In this document: one piece after another, positions 35,514-46,760 of the stretch
Numbering within the stretch: position 1 is the stretch's first letter
Layout of the letters: each line of letters begins with the position of its first letter
NCBI RefSeq assembly: GCF_905475465.1
Contig: NC_062249.1
Coordinates: 10,924,501 to 10,988,500, forward strand
Source: Pieris napi
Lineage: Eukaryota; Arthropoda; Insecta; Lepidoptera; Pieridae
Direction of reading: 5' to 3'
DNA length: 64,000 nt
The notes under the pieces: model-generated
The model's input: the letters and a program-made list of their open reading frames with translations, nothing else
Told to the model about the DNA's origin: nothing
The model's database searches: none
Made by a program: the position numbers and the translations under genes

Positions 35514-38500
35514 ACAATTTCATATGGACTTAGACCATGTCTCACACGGGAATTTATTATGATTAATACACTTATTAACTGACTTAGTACATAATTAGTA
35601 TTTCAAATAAATTATACAATCAATGAGTTTAATTTAAATAAATTAAATAACAGAACAAGTTTAAATTTTCAGTACAAATTCAATTTTCTCAACAAATATT
35701 GAAATCTTGATTGGTATCAATGATAGCAAGCGCTATGGACGGAATGAGTTATAAACTTAAGTGTCAGTTGGAGAACTTTGTCAAGCGTCGGGACGAGTGC
35801 TGGAGAGTAGGAGGAAATTAAAATTGAAAAACTCGTCGCCGTACATAATAAAAAGGTCCAAATGCTTATGTGCGACTTGAGTGGGGGGAGTGGCTGGGAC
35901 CCGCGAATGGCCTCTACACATCTGAGACTTGGCCCTTTGGAGAGCGGTCGTGTTTCATATTGCCCAGCCCGCTGCTTAAGAGGTACTTCAGTTAAATTTA
36001 GAAAGACATTCGACATACAGAAACCCCTTTACGTATGTCAAAGGTCACAAGTACTAAGATCCTACAGCGCAAGGTCAAATGAAATCAAAGGCAAACTTAA
36101 ATGGTGTTTGAGTGTTAAAGTAGGCAGAAAACATTTGATGTAAATGCTTTTTTCTAAATTGGTATCGTTGAAGGATTGTTAGCGATACAAACGGCCATTT
36201 GGTGCTTACAAATAACGCTAAATGCGCATGTGTTATATTTATTGGTAATAAATTTTCTCACTGCAATGATACCTATGTGGAATTTAAAAAAATATGACAG
36301 GCAAATTATAACAATGGGCAACATTTTTTAAACAATCCGCCATCTTGTTTATCGTATCGCGTCAAACTGACAAGCGGCCATTTTGAAAAACGCATACGGC
36401 TTTCTTCCACACCGTTGGGTTATGAGATGTCGACACCCCTTCGTTTTACATACATTGCATCTATTGTTTTAGAGTGAGGTACATAAGTGCAATGTGTTGT
36501 CAACGTACCCCGACGTGTAATCCGACCGGCCCAACAGCCGCAGTCAAAGTGCTTCAACTTAATATATAAAAGATTTTTTAATTACTTGCGAGAAACGTAT
36601 CAATGGCTTGAAAGTGGTTCTAAGGACTCCTTCTTGGTAATATTTTCGTCTTATTAGAATCGTTATATTCTAGTCTAGTCTAATATGATTCATTAAACTA
36701 GGGATAATATAAAAATTAAAACCATTTAAATTCTGTTTAAATTATAAAACTTACTACTAATTATCTTTTAGATTAACTATGTTTTCCCGGTATCTAATTT
36801 TAGTATTGAGTTAATAAATGAATAGAAATAACTTATGTTTTTCCTACGATTGCTTTGTTATTAAATAGCTTAAAACATTTTAGATAGATAATATTTAAAT
36901 TGAAGTGATTTTGGCAACACTAAACTGATATTATACAAGAATTTTTAGGTATTGCTGCCCTCTTATTTCCTTGGTTGAAAAAATCTATTTTAAATACTCT
37001 ATTCATTATTATTAAACTAATTATACTTTAACGTAGATATTTCGACAAATTGTATTAAATACCAATCTATTTTACATAATCAACAATAGATTTCATCAAT
37101 TATAATATATTAATGCATAATTTAAATTTAAATAATCCACTTGTATCGACCTGCCAACATTTACAACCAAAATGCCGTCAAGCCAATTATTATGAATATT
37201 GTATTCGTGGCAAAGACCTCCTTGCCAGTTCTCTTTCGTAACACGTCGTTAATTTAAGAACTGCGAGTAAATGTAACAAGTTTTTTTTTGAGATTTATAA
37301 ATCAAATTTACCTATTTTAATAAATTATTTTTAATTTTAAACTAACCAAAATAATCATCCATTATTATTATTTATTCCTATTTGATATTTAATATATTGA
37401 ATGAAATAACTATGTCATCTGTCAGGTTCGCGTGAAAAGAGGTTAGTAAAGATCTAAGCGTGCATAATGCATATATCAAAAAGTTTTTAGTTTGACTTAA
37501 ACAGTCATAATGTGTCAACATACATAAAAGTTCTGCTCATGTCAGATAGAACAATGCATCTTTTTATTCGTAGGGTATGATCAACAAAGCAAGTGTTTTA
37601 AAATATCTATAAAATCACTCGAATTAAAGAAATTATAATTTAAAATTATGTGTTTCTTCGTTATTTTGAAGGCTTAAAAATATATCACAGTGAGCGCTTA
37701 CAACTTAATTTCTGAGTTTATTAGAAGCACCTGAAAATAAATAAATTGGTCTATAAAATTATTATATTAAAATTAAAACAACATCAAATGTAAATATTAT
37801 TATGATCGATACACAGATTCTGCTGATAGTACATTGGAGACATCATTTCCACTCAGTAGGCACACCCTTCTCTCCCTAAGCACTTATTGTTTTAATTGTT
37901 GCCCCTGAGAGGTGGGAGGATCTAAGCCCCGGATTTTATATATCAAGTATCACTTAAGATTCGGGGAAAACTATGCCTATATTGAGCCGCCATTTTTAAA
38001 ACCAAATGAGCTTTTAAGAAAGGGGAATCCGTGGTGCTTCTTTTCAATTACATTGATAATGAACGAACATACACGAAAAATACACATCGTATACAGTATT
38101 TAAAATAAAAGTAAGGTATTTCATAGTTCCTTTCTTTTATATGTACGTCATTTAAAATTATGTTAGTAAAAAAGTTGTCGTTGCCAATACGTAAATGTCT
38201 AATCAAAAGCTTTTGAGAAAGCTCTAAAGCACATTCATATCGTATATTACAAGTTAATTGTATAATATAAATATGTACGATTAAAAAAAATCTATTAAAA
38301 TAATGCGAAGACCACAACGGCTGAAAAGCCCTTTAGTAACCCTAATTAAATTTACATTCAAATGTAGGTTAGTTTGTCACTATTTTATGTCTAAACTACG
38401 GAGTACTCTGAATATAGCGAACGTTTAAAGTATTTGTCATAATTCTCCATGTTAAGCTTTAATATATTTATTTATTTTTAGCGTTAAATTATTTCCTGAT

Positions 38501-39008
38501 ACTAATTATCTTATTTTAGTAAATATTTTTTACAGTTAGTATGTATCAGACCCTCTCCGGCAAAGCTACTCAAAACCCTCCAAGGACAGCATCAAGCTTA
38601 AATATATATATATATATCTAAGTATCTAATAGAAAATCATATCAATAGAAATCAATCAAATATCTTAATAGAAAGTACCTTTAAAATTAGATTTGATTTA
38701 ATAATTCTAATTATATAAAAGAAAAGTGGTTATTAATGTTTTTTTCGCTGAATCAGGACATTACAATTACAAGATGTAATAAAATAATGCTGCGGGGCTT
38801 TGTGACCCCTTATAAAAACATCACTCAAAGGTTACAACGATTTAATAAAGGGAAGAACTGTTTGTAAAGTAACAGATTCTCAATATCTACAAAAAAATAT
38901 AAAATAGTTCTTTTAATTAAAATCAAAGTCATGCAAAACTCTAAGCAAATACCATCGATCTTATTTGCAATCTTGAAAATCTAGCCACAGACAATAAATA
39001 ACTGTATT
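35514..39008. other. Mostly AT-rich non-coding DNA with one GC-rich patch
   Basis: 35862-35990 (GACTTGAGTGGGGGGAGTGG to GCCCGCTGCTTAAGAGG) is markedly GC-rich and lies in open frames on both strands (about 93-99 codons). A GT follows AAGAG. It could be an exon or a conserved element; no motif is recognised. 37196-37275 weakly resembles family C. Nothing else is seen. Confidence 0.4.
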
Positions 39009-39285
39009 AAAAACCTTATTTCCACCTCACCAAAGAGGATGTGAGGAAATATGTATTTAAAGAGGCAATTATAGTAACAATTTAGTTTTTTCTTTGAAAT
39101 ATTATGTTTTAATTGTCTTTTGTTTAATGCTACATAGTTTTCTTTGTACTTTTTTATGTTTTCTGTTTCATATATATATTGTTTATCTATGTAATCTGTT
39201 TTGGCTTTGTATAATGTTTAAGTGTTTTGTTTTTTAATATGTATGTTAGCTGTAAGATTACAAATAAATAAATAAAAATATAACA
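39009..39285 (+). repeat. Dispersed repeat E, copy 1
   Basis: TTTCCACCTCACCAAAGAGG plus ATGTGAGG opens it, where CCTCAC and GTGAGG can pair. A TTTGAAATATTA block, GTTTCATATATATATTG and ATCTATGTAATCTG follow, and it ends ATTACAAATAAATAAATAAA. The same order occurs at 54351-54620. The A-rich end suggests a retroelement 3' region. Family unknown. Confidence 0.6.
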
Positions 39286-41402
39286 AAACTTCTCGATGTT
39301 TACGAAGAATAATTTGAATCAACTAACTTGTTTCACAAAAACGTTTTTAAAGTTTGAAAACATTGTGTAGTTTGAAATATAAAGAGGAAGGATTTCCACT
39401 TTTTTATTGTAGCAAATAAACTGAAAAACTATGGACCAATTAAGTAAAATTTTTAAGTCTAAGAAATGACTAGTCGTACAAAGCTACTAGTACCGACTGC
39501 TTTATTATTAACAAACACACTTATCGTAGGCAAAAAATTTAGAGACCTTGTGAATGGGAGTCAAAACGTCCGATATAATATACTTATTGTCAATACCTTC
39601 TACGAATCTCTCAATACTATGGCTGTTATAAATCAAAGGGCGGAAACAAGTGCTGCGACGACATTGTCTATGGATCCGTGATTTGTAGAATATTGTCTAT
39701 TTGCGAAGCTCTTTAATCCATACAATCCTAAATAATGATTTTAACTTGACTAAAGGAAATTATTTTTAAAATGTCGGTTAAGGTAGGAACTTGGAACTTG
39801 CCACAAATTTTACGATGTAAGTATTATGTCAATACGTTAATGTCAAACCATACCATCTATATAATACGTATTTTTCGTAAATTAATATTTTTATTAGACA
39901 ATAGACAAAACAATTCTTACTAAGAAAAATATTATAGTATGCTTATCACCATACCGAAATATATGTATTAAGCTTTCGTAGAAGCTTTCGAATTTAAAAA
40001 AAAATACCTACTAATTCCCTTAATTTAATTCCCTATATAAAACTATAAGTTCATTGCTTGTAAAAACCTCAAACAAACGACAAAACATTATTTAACTGAT
40101 TAAAGCATATAGTACGCTTAATAGTAGATATTTTATACCTAGTAAACTAAATAATTCGTTACCGCAAAATGTATTTTATTGCTCAAAGAATATTAAAGTT
40201 GCGTGCCGACTTACAATAACGTCCCAACAACACGACTTTAATGATTGTTTTAGCAGAAAAATGAAAAATAACTTCAAAACGAAGCGGCGAAAAGCGGAAA
40301 CGAATAAGTAACAATTTACTCATTCTTTCTCTATTACATAAATAACGGGTGTTTATGCAAACTGGATAGAAGCTTAATCTACTTTACAATATTATGTGGA
40401 ACTACTTATATCAAAAGAATACTCGCGTACTTAACATTACAGGTGCAATTAGACTTTAAATGATGTCTTTGTGATTATTTTTAAATGACAATTCATAAAA
40501 TTTTCCTTTCTTTGTAATCCTAGAGTTAGTAAAAGTAAAAATCTTCTAATTCTACATACGGCTCGCTTATCTGCTACTTTTGATTGTTTATATTTCCGTA
40601 ATATGATAGTCACACGCTGATTGGTTCTATATAAAAGATAGGCTAAAAACACGTTTAACAATGTTGGTTGCCTAATGAACAGTTTTTCACCAGGAATCGA
40701 ACGTACTCAAACGCATTAGAAGTTTATATAGCTTTTCCTAAGTTTATACAATAATGTATTAAGTCTCTATAATTATATTTATTGCCTATTAATAACTGTA
40801 GTAATAATTTAATTTGCAATTCAAATTTAGAATGTGCTTTGCAGTAAAACGAAGTACAAATCATTAATTAAATCAGTATTTGGGGCTTATAAAAAGCAGG
40901 AGCTGATCAAAGGCCCAAGTTTGACTTCCTCCCTCGCAATCACAGCTGGGCCAACTTGATGTTTGTATACTGTTTAGGATTGGCTGTCAATAAGCAAAGT
41001 AAACGGACAGTTGGATACCTTGCAATTTTCTTTTATATATTTTGTGCTTGTCACTTCGGCTTGTTGACTTTTTATATTAAGTTTGTGTAAGCGAGGACAT
41101 AGTTTAAGATGTTTACTCAAATACTCAAGTCATGTACGCTTTAACTGAGTTGGAAGTTTCTGCTTTACTTTAGGTGCTGTTTGACGTGTTTTATTTTATT
41201 ACGGAATTGTTTGTACAAATTGATGAAATTTATTGATATTTCTAGTCAATATAATAAACAGATTCCCACTGTTTATGACAAGGAGTATCAATATATTTAA
41301 TCTGATAAAAAACGGATTGTAATTTTATCAATGCAAAAAAATATCGTAATCTAGACAAATGATTTCACAACTTACGTAAATTATGAATGAGTTAATATTA
41401 AC
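39286..41402. other. AT-rich non-coding DNA
   Basis: No repeat or gene recognised. The 71-codon frame at 39466-39681 has no known motif. Confidence 0.5.
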
Positions 41403-41559
41403 AACCTGAGGTCGTAGTTTCGATCCCCGGATGTGCACCAATGTAACTTTCTTTCTATGTGCGTATTTTACATCTGCTCGAACGGTGAAGGAAAACATCG
41501 TGAGGAAACCGACATGTCTTAGACCCAAAAATTCAATGGCGTGTGTGAGGCTGATCACC

Positions 41560-41564
41560 TACTT
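41560..41564 (+). repeat. Target-site duplication TACTT, left copy
   Basis: TACTT directly precedes the LINE and recurs at 44920-44924 after its poly(A). The SINE consensus has this word once at the site (ACCTACTTGCC). Confidence 0.75.
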
Positions 41565-44500
41565 CTGCTGTTGCCTTCGGGCTTCAGCCAAATGGGCAGG
41601 CACGACCGGGGCAGTACCACTGTCTCTTAGAAAACCGGCGTGAAGTGATGCAATAGGCTCGCCTTATTGTACTCGCGTTTCGTGCGGTGAGAGAGACTCC
41701 CGGAGCCCATCCCCCCCTCCCCCATATGTAATATGAAGGTGCAGAAAAAAGAGAATCTACCCCAGGGGGGTACCACACGCGCTCGCGTTGGAGAATCCCC
41801 CTCTGGGCGTCCAACACCGGGACACGGAGCACCCGGTGGTGGACGCACAGGCTGCCCTTCGTATTCTGGGGGGGGCAATTCTGCGCTCAATAACAGAAAC
41901 AGTTATCGTTCTCGGGGCAAACGGAGCAATTCAACGCTCGCCGTGGACTTCACGAATGTTAGGGGGCTCAATTCCAATATCAACGCAGTCCACTACCATT
42001 TGGAGACTGCGAAGCCGGCCTTGCTCTTTCTTACCGAGACTCAGATTTCCTCCCCGGCTGATACTTCCTACCTCTCCTACCCGGGGTACAAATTGGAACA
42101 TTCATTTGTGCCACGGGCGGGAGTCTGCGTGTACGTCAGAGAGGATATCTGTTCTCGTCGCCTCGGGACGCTTGAAGGAAGGGACCTATCTAACCTCTGG
42201 CTGCGCGTAGACTGCGATGACCATCCGCGATTCTACGCATGCCTGTATAGGTCCCATAGCGGAAATACCGAAACTGACCGACTCATTGAGCACATCCAAA
42301 TGGCTACAGATTCCCTGCTCGAAAGGGTTCCTACCGCTGAAATCGTGATACTTGGCGATTTTAACGCCCACCATGCCGATTGGCTCGGCTCTGAAACCAC
42401 CGATCACGCGGGAAGATCCTTTCACGACTTTGCTTTAGCCTACGACCTGACACAAATGGTCCCTGCGATTACGCGAATACCAGATGTGGATGGTCACAAA
42501 CCCTCTTTGTTGGACCTTCTGCTGACTTCACATCCGGAGAATTATCAAGTCTCTGTTGACCCGCCATTGGGTTCATCAGATCATTGTGTGGTCCGGAGTA
42601 CTGTGCCATCTACGCGCCCTTCACGCCCCCGCTTTATGGGTTGTCGCCGTATCTGGCACTATAAGTCAGCAGATTGGGACGGGATGCGGTCTTTCTTTGC
42701 GTCCTACCCTTGGGGGCCTATGTGCTTTTCGCCGGAAGCTCCAGATTCCGTCGCCGCCTCTGTCGCCGAAGTGGTTCTGCAGGGCATGGAACTCTTTATT
42801 CCATTTTCTGCGGTGCCGATCGGTGGCAAGTCTCAGCCCTGGTTTAAACGTTCTTGCAAGGCGGCCTCGCGTCGAAAGCGAGAATGCTTTAAGGCATGGG
42901 CGGAAGCGGCGAAATCTCGTGATGCCAATACCAGCGAACTTAAAACAGCATATAACTCAGCCTCCAGGTCCTTCAAACGGGAAATCACTAAGGCAAAGTC
43001 AGAGCACATTGCCAGATTTGGCGAGAGATTGGCCCAACTCCCTTCAGGGACTCGAGCCTTCTGGTCTCTCGCCAAAGCTGTCCAAGGGAATTTTTGTCAG
43101 CCCGCCATTCCGCCACTGCACAGGGAGGATGACTCTCTGGCCCACACTGCGAAGGAGAAGGCCGACCTTTTGGGCTGTCTCTTCGCGTCCAACTCGACTT
43201 TGGATGACAGAGGGAGATCACCACCGACCATTTCGCGGTGTGATTCTTCGATGCCGGAAATCACATTCCAGCAACGTGCCGTGCGCAAAGCACTATCTTC
43301 CTTGGACATTCATAAGTCGAGCGGGCCGGATGGTATCCCCCCAATTGTGCTGCGTACTTGTGCTCCTGAGTTGGCTCCGGTCTTAACGCGCCTTTTTCGG
43401 TACCTGTACTTGCTCGGCACTGCCCCGAAGTGCTGGAAGACCGCTTCGATACATCCGATCCCAAAAAAAGGCGATCGCTCTGATCCGTCCAACTATCGCC
43501 CAATAGCTATAACCTCCTTGTTCTCCAAAATAATGGAAACCATTATTAATAGCCAGCTCTTGAGGTATCTAGAGGGCCACCAGTTGATTAGCGATTCTCA
43601 GTACGGCTTTCGTCGTGGTCGCTCAGCTGGTGACCTCCTTGTATACCTTACACATAGGTGGGCAGAGGCAATTGAGTCCAAGGGGGAGGCGCTGGCGGTA
43701 AGTTTGGACATAGCGAAAGCCTTCGATCGGGTGTGGCACAGAGCACTGCTCTCGAAGCTTCCAGCCTATGGGCTACCCGAGAAATTATGCGATTGGATCT
43801 CCAGCTTTCTGGCCGATCGGAGCATCAAGGTCGTCATCGACGGAGCATGTTCCGACCTTAAACCCGTGAACGCTGGGGTCCCACAAGGCTGTGTTCTATC
43901 CCCGACCCTGTTTCTTCTGCATATCAATGATATGTTGCAACTTAGCAACATTCATTGCTATGCGGATGACAGCACTGGGGATACTTTTTACACTGGCCGG
44001 GCAGGTATTTCTCGGGCAGTTGTCGATGAGTACCGGAACAAACTTGTGTCTGAAGTCGAAACTCTACTACGTGGAGTCTCAGACTGGGGCAGACTAAACC
44101 TAGTCCAATTTAACCCCAAGAAGACACAAGTTTGCGCGTTTTCCGCTAAAAAAACACCCTTTGTCGCCACTCCTCTTTTCGAAAACACTCTTCTTAAAGC
44201 CACAGCCAGCATTGGAATACTTGGCGTTGACATATCGAACGACGTTCAGTTTCGCGGTCACTTGGAGGGAAAGGCTAAATTAGCCTCCAAAAAGCTTGGT
44301 GTGCTCAGCAAGGCGAGGCGGTACTTCACTCCGGGCCACCGCATGCAACTATATAAAGCGCAAATTCGGCCCCACATGGAGTACTGCTCTCACCTCTGGG
44401 CGGGGGCTCCCCAGTACCAGCTCCTTCCACTTGACCGTATACAACGCAGAGCGGTTCGAATCGTCGACGACCAATCCCTCTCCGAGCGGCTTGATCCTTT

Positions 44501-44919
44501 GGCGTTGCGTAGAGATGTGGGGTCACTCTGCATCTTCTACCGCATTTACCATGGAGAGTGTTCAGAGGAGTTGTTCGGATTAATACCTGCAGCTGAATTT
44601 CATCATCGGACGTCGAGACAGAATACGAAATTCCACCCGTATCACCTCGACGTTCGCCGTTCCACAACTGAGCGTTTTTCAAGGCAGTTTTTGCCGCGCA
44701 CCACCACTATGTGGAACCAGCTGCCCACTGAGGTATTTCCGAACCAATTCGACTTAGGGTCCTTCAAGAAAAGAGCATACCGATTCCTGAAAGGCCGGCA
44801 ACGCACTCGCGAGCCCTCTGGCATTGAGAGTGTCCATGGGCGGCGGTATCACTTAACATCAGGTGAGCCTCCTGCCCGTTTGCCCCCTGTTTTATAAAAA
44901 AAAAAAAAAAAAAAAAAAA
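41565..44919 (+). mobile_element. Jockey/CR1-group LINE with intact polymerase frame
   Basis: Starts CTGCTGTTGCCTTCGGGC, has a 168-bp leader, a 1054-codon frame and a poly(A) of 23-24 bases ending at 44919. The TACTT duplication bounds it. Retrotransposition works by target-primed reverse transcription: the endonuclease nicks DNA and the polymerase copies the element RNA. No gag-like ORF1 is present, so it is either cut just upstream of the polymerase frame or a one-ORF lineage. It is the same family as the truncated copies at 7411, 11747, 14103, 15987, 26616, 27418, 30898, 35335, 46661, 55534 and 57621. GC content is far above the surroundings. The clade is uncertain: the RT resembles CR1/Jockey types common in Lepidoptera. 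Confidence 0.9.
41733..44897 (+). CDS. LINE endonuclease / reverse transcriptase, 1054 aa, intact
   Basis: Residues 1-70 are a basic, Gly/Pro/Ser-rich leader. About 72-290 is an apurinic-like endonuclease: VRGLNSN, E102 in FLTETQ, LGDFN at 207-211 and SDH with H284. About 520-790 is the reverse transcriptase: PIPKKGDRSDPSNYRPIA, QYGFRRGRS, D659 in SLDIAKAFD, AGVPQGCVLSP, and YADD at 743-746. All catalytic residues are present. The C-terminal 260 residues (FHHRTSRQN, HPYHLDVRRSTTERF) contain no RNase H or zinc knuckle. The first ATG after an in-frame TGA (41688) is chosen. The TAA stop lies at the poly(A) junction, so there is no 3' untranslated region. With no frameshift or stop, it could still be functional if expressed. 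Confidence 0.95.
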   Translation: MKVQKKENLPQGGTTRARVGESPSGRPTPGHGAPGGGRTGCPSYSGGGNSALNNRNSYRSRGKRSNSTLAVDFTNVRGLNSNINAVHYHLETAKPALLFLTETQISSPADTSYLSYPGYKLEHSFVPRAGVCVYVREDICSRRLGTLEGRDLSNLWLRVDCDDHPRFYACLYRSHSGNTETDRLIEHIQMATDSLLERVPTAEIVILGDFNAHHADWLGSETTDHAGRSFHDFALAYDLTQMVPAITRIPDVDGHKPSLLDLLLTSHPENYQVSVDPPLGSSDHCVVRSTVPSTRPSRPRFMGCRRIWHYKSADWDGMRSFFASYPWGPMCFSPEAPDSVAASVAEVVLQGMELFIPFSAVPIGGKSQPWFKRSCKAASRRKRECFKAWAEAAKSRDANTSELKTAYNSASRSFKREITKAKSEHIARFGERLAQLPSGTRAFWSLAKAVQGNFCQPAIPPLHREDDSLAHTAKEKADLLGCLFASNSTLDDRGRSPPTISRCDSSMPEITFQQRAVRKALSSLDIHKSSGPDGIPPIVLRTCAPELAPVLTRLFRYLYLLGTAPKCWKTASIHPIPKKGDRSDPSNYRPIAITSLFSKIMETIINSQLLRYLEGHQLISDSQYGFRRGRSAGDLLVYLTHRWAEAIESKGEALAVSLDIAKAFDRVWHRALLSKLPAYGLPEKLCDWISSFLADRSIKVVIDGACSDLKPVNAGVPQGCVLSPTLFLLHINDMLQLSNIHCYADDSTGDTFYTGRAGISRAVVDEYRNKLVSEVETLLRGVSDWGRLNLVQFNPKKTQVCAFSAKKTPFVATPLFENTLLKATASIGILGVDISNDVQFRGHLEGKAKLASKKLGVLSKARRYFTPGHRMQLYKAQIRPHMEYCSHLWAGAPQYQLLPLDRIQRRAVRIVDDQSLSERLDPLALRRDVGSLCIFYRIYHGECSEELFGLIPAAEFHHRTSRQNTKFHPYHLDVRRSTTERFSRQFLPRTTTMWNQLPTEVFPNQFDLGSFKKRAYRFLKGRQRTREPSGIESVHGRRYHLTSGEPPARLPPVL

Positions 44920-44924
44920 TACTT
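44920..44924 (+). repeat. Target-site duplication TACTT, right copy
   Basis: Matches 41560-41564; immediately follows the poly(A) tail and restores the SINE sequence. Confidence 0.75.
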
Positions 44925-45020
44925 AAGTATTAGATTTAAAAATGATCACGAAACTGATTCAGAAATTTGAGGCCAAGATCTAGAGGTTGTAGCGCCACTG
45001 ATTTATTTTATTTTATATAG

Positions 45021-45354
45021 CAAGGCGGGGCATATAGCAAGATACACAGATAAAAGGTGGACGTTAAAGATAACTGTATGGAAAGTATCAAGGGGAAGAA
45101 GGAGAAGAGGACGTCCAAAAAAAAAGGTGGATAGAAGAAATAGAAGCGGCAGCAGGAAGCTAATGGAGAAAGGGAGCCATAGACAGGGTCAGTTGGAAAA
45201 AGCTGGAGGAGCTGGACGGTACTGAAGTTAGCTAGAATATAGGATATATGTTGGATAACAAGATTAAAATGTATAAAATGTAAAAATCTAAGCTATGTAT
45301 ATAATATTTCTTTTTGTCATGATTTGGAAATTAAACGGGCTTTATTATTATAAT
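45021..45354 (+). pseudogene. RTE-like LINE polymerase C-terminus, broken
   Basis: From 45022 the frame reads KAGHIARYTDKRWTLKI and then RGRRRRGRPKK, a C-terminal pattern of RTE-type and related LINE polymerases. A run of nine A at 45117-45125 shifts the frame. The next frame gives RWIEEIEAAAG, a stop (TAA), then WRKGAIDRVSWKKLEEL, ending at TAG 45233-45235. A ~120-bp 3' region ends GGGCTTTATTATTATAA. It is a 5'-truncated dead copy lying beside the SINE tail. Confidence 0.7.
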
Positions 45355-46660
45355 ATCAACAAACATACTCAGACCCAATCTTTTTGTAAAAGTCCCTGAG
45401 ATTCAAATATAAATGACAAAAAAAATTGTGCTAGTGAATATATTCGATTCCGCTACCTTATTTTTTAGACTGCATCTATTTGAAAACCGAACTAAACCAA
45501 AAAGGTTAGTTTCAACTGCAACGTGAAAGTTTCTGAGTTAACTCGGTACCCATAAATAAACCTTCGGTTTCAACCGATTGCAAATTTCGTAAAGTCGCAT
45601 AAATTACAGTTCCCGACGGGTTGTGGAAAAAAAGGAGTAGCACTTAGCTTGACTAATCGCTGGTCGGCGATGACAGCCCAGATTCGACTATAACTTGTTA
45701 ACCGCAAGAATTAGCTCTCGAAATTCGAATTTCAATTTACGCAAGTGCATTCTGATTTGTTGGCGCATGTTCAGGATTTCTGCTGCGTAAATTGGTTTCT
45801 GTCGTGTTGATTTTGATAGACAATAATCTAAACCTTTCCTAATAAACAGTTGATATTAATGACAAGTTGAAAATTACATTATTAAAAAACATTATTTTCT
45901 TAAAAAACAATAACTAACCTTAAAATATATTATTAAAAGGAGTCCCTTTAGGCAAGATACTGGCAGAGTTCCCTCTTTGAATAGCTAGACTTTGTCCGAT
46001 GATAATTGGTACTTCGCCATGAATTTTGCAGTTTTCTGACTAAATGTGTACTAAGAATGTGCGGTGTAAGGATCTTATTATCGTCTTGATATAAGACCGA
46101 CATCACAGCGGTGTAGTTAGGGAATGCCGCCGTATATCTTGGAATGCGAGCAGTTCATTTGCTTCACGCCTCATACCCTCAGATAAATCACCTTGGGCCC
46201 GTGCGTGGAAGCGAATCTTCCTTCGAATTACATTTGAGTGTTTACCGTTTCGCAATCATGGTTTTTACCTTAAACTGAAATTCAATGTTAAACTTGTTTC
46301 ACATATAAACATAAATTATATACATTTATTTATCTGTATTATCTATCTAAAAGACTACTAAAGACGAAACAAGCGGATACTACAACAGCTATAACTTTTG
46401 TCACAATTTTTTTTTGCTATTTAGAATGATATCTTTGAATAATTTATAAAACAGACCGCTATGAGGTCACCACACGATTATTGCACGGTCTACGTTTGTG
46501 AACTAATACTATTGTGTATCTATTAGAAATAGCTGCTTATGTCTAAAATCCTAAACCGTAAATGTATGGTAAGCACAAAAAGCAGTTCACCAACATCCCT
46601 ATAGCGACATAACTATGGAATATAAATCTAAAGTTTAAAAAATAAATTTGTAATATATTT
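45355..46660. other. AT-rich non-coding DNA
   Basis: No repeat or coding evidence recognised. Confidence 0.5.
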
Positions 46661-46745
46661 TTATAAACGGGGCAAACGGACAGGAGGCTCACCGATATTG
46701 AGTGGTACCACAGCCCATGACACTCTTTTGCGTTGTCGGACTTTA
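46661..46745 (-). mobile_element. LINE family B 3'-end remnant
   Basis: TATAAACGGGGCAAACGGACAGGAGGCTCACC, GGTACCACAGCCCATG and GCGTTGTCGG follow the reversed 3' end of the LINE at 41565-44919 with deletions. Confidence 0.7.
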
Positions 46746-46760
46746 AATATATAAAAATAT

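Larger units (their letters stand above)
41403..45016 (+). mobile_element. SINE interrupted by a LINE
   Basis: The left part, 41403-41564, holds GAGGTCGTAGTTTCGATCCCCGG to GATCACCTACTT. The right part, 44925-45016, holds AAGTATTAGATT to GTAGCGCCACTGATTTATTT. Joined in order they follow the family consensus across ACCTACTTGCCTATTAGATT. The head before CCTGAGG is missing, so the SINE was already 5'-truncated. Confidence 0.85.

Noticed and set aside
37196..37275. Additional family C copy
   Set aside because: Only scattered words (TTGCCAGTTCTC, GAACTGCGAGTAAATG) match; could be a very old copy but not secure.
40660..40720. Another SINE head on the minus strand (CAGGAATCGAACG)
   Set aside because: Only a box B-like word matches; the flanking head sequence does not follow the family.
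42556..43386. 276-codon frame inside the LINE
   Set aside because: A shadow of the 1054-codon polymerase frame in another reading frame; high GC makes long shadow frames likely.
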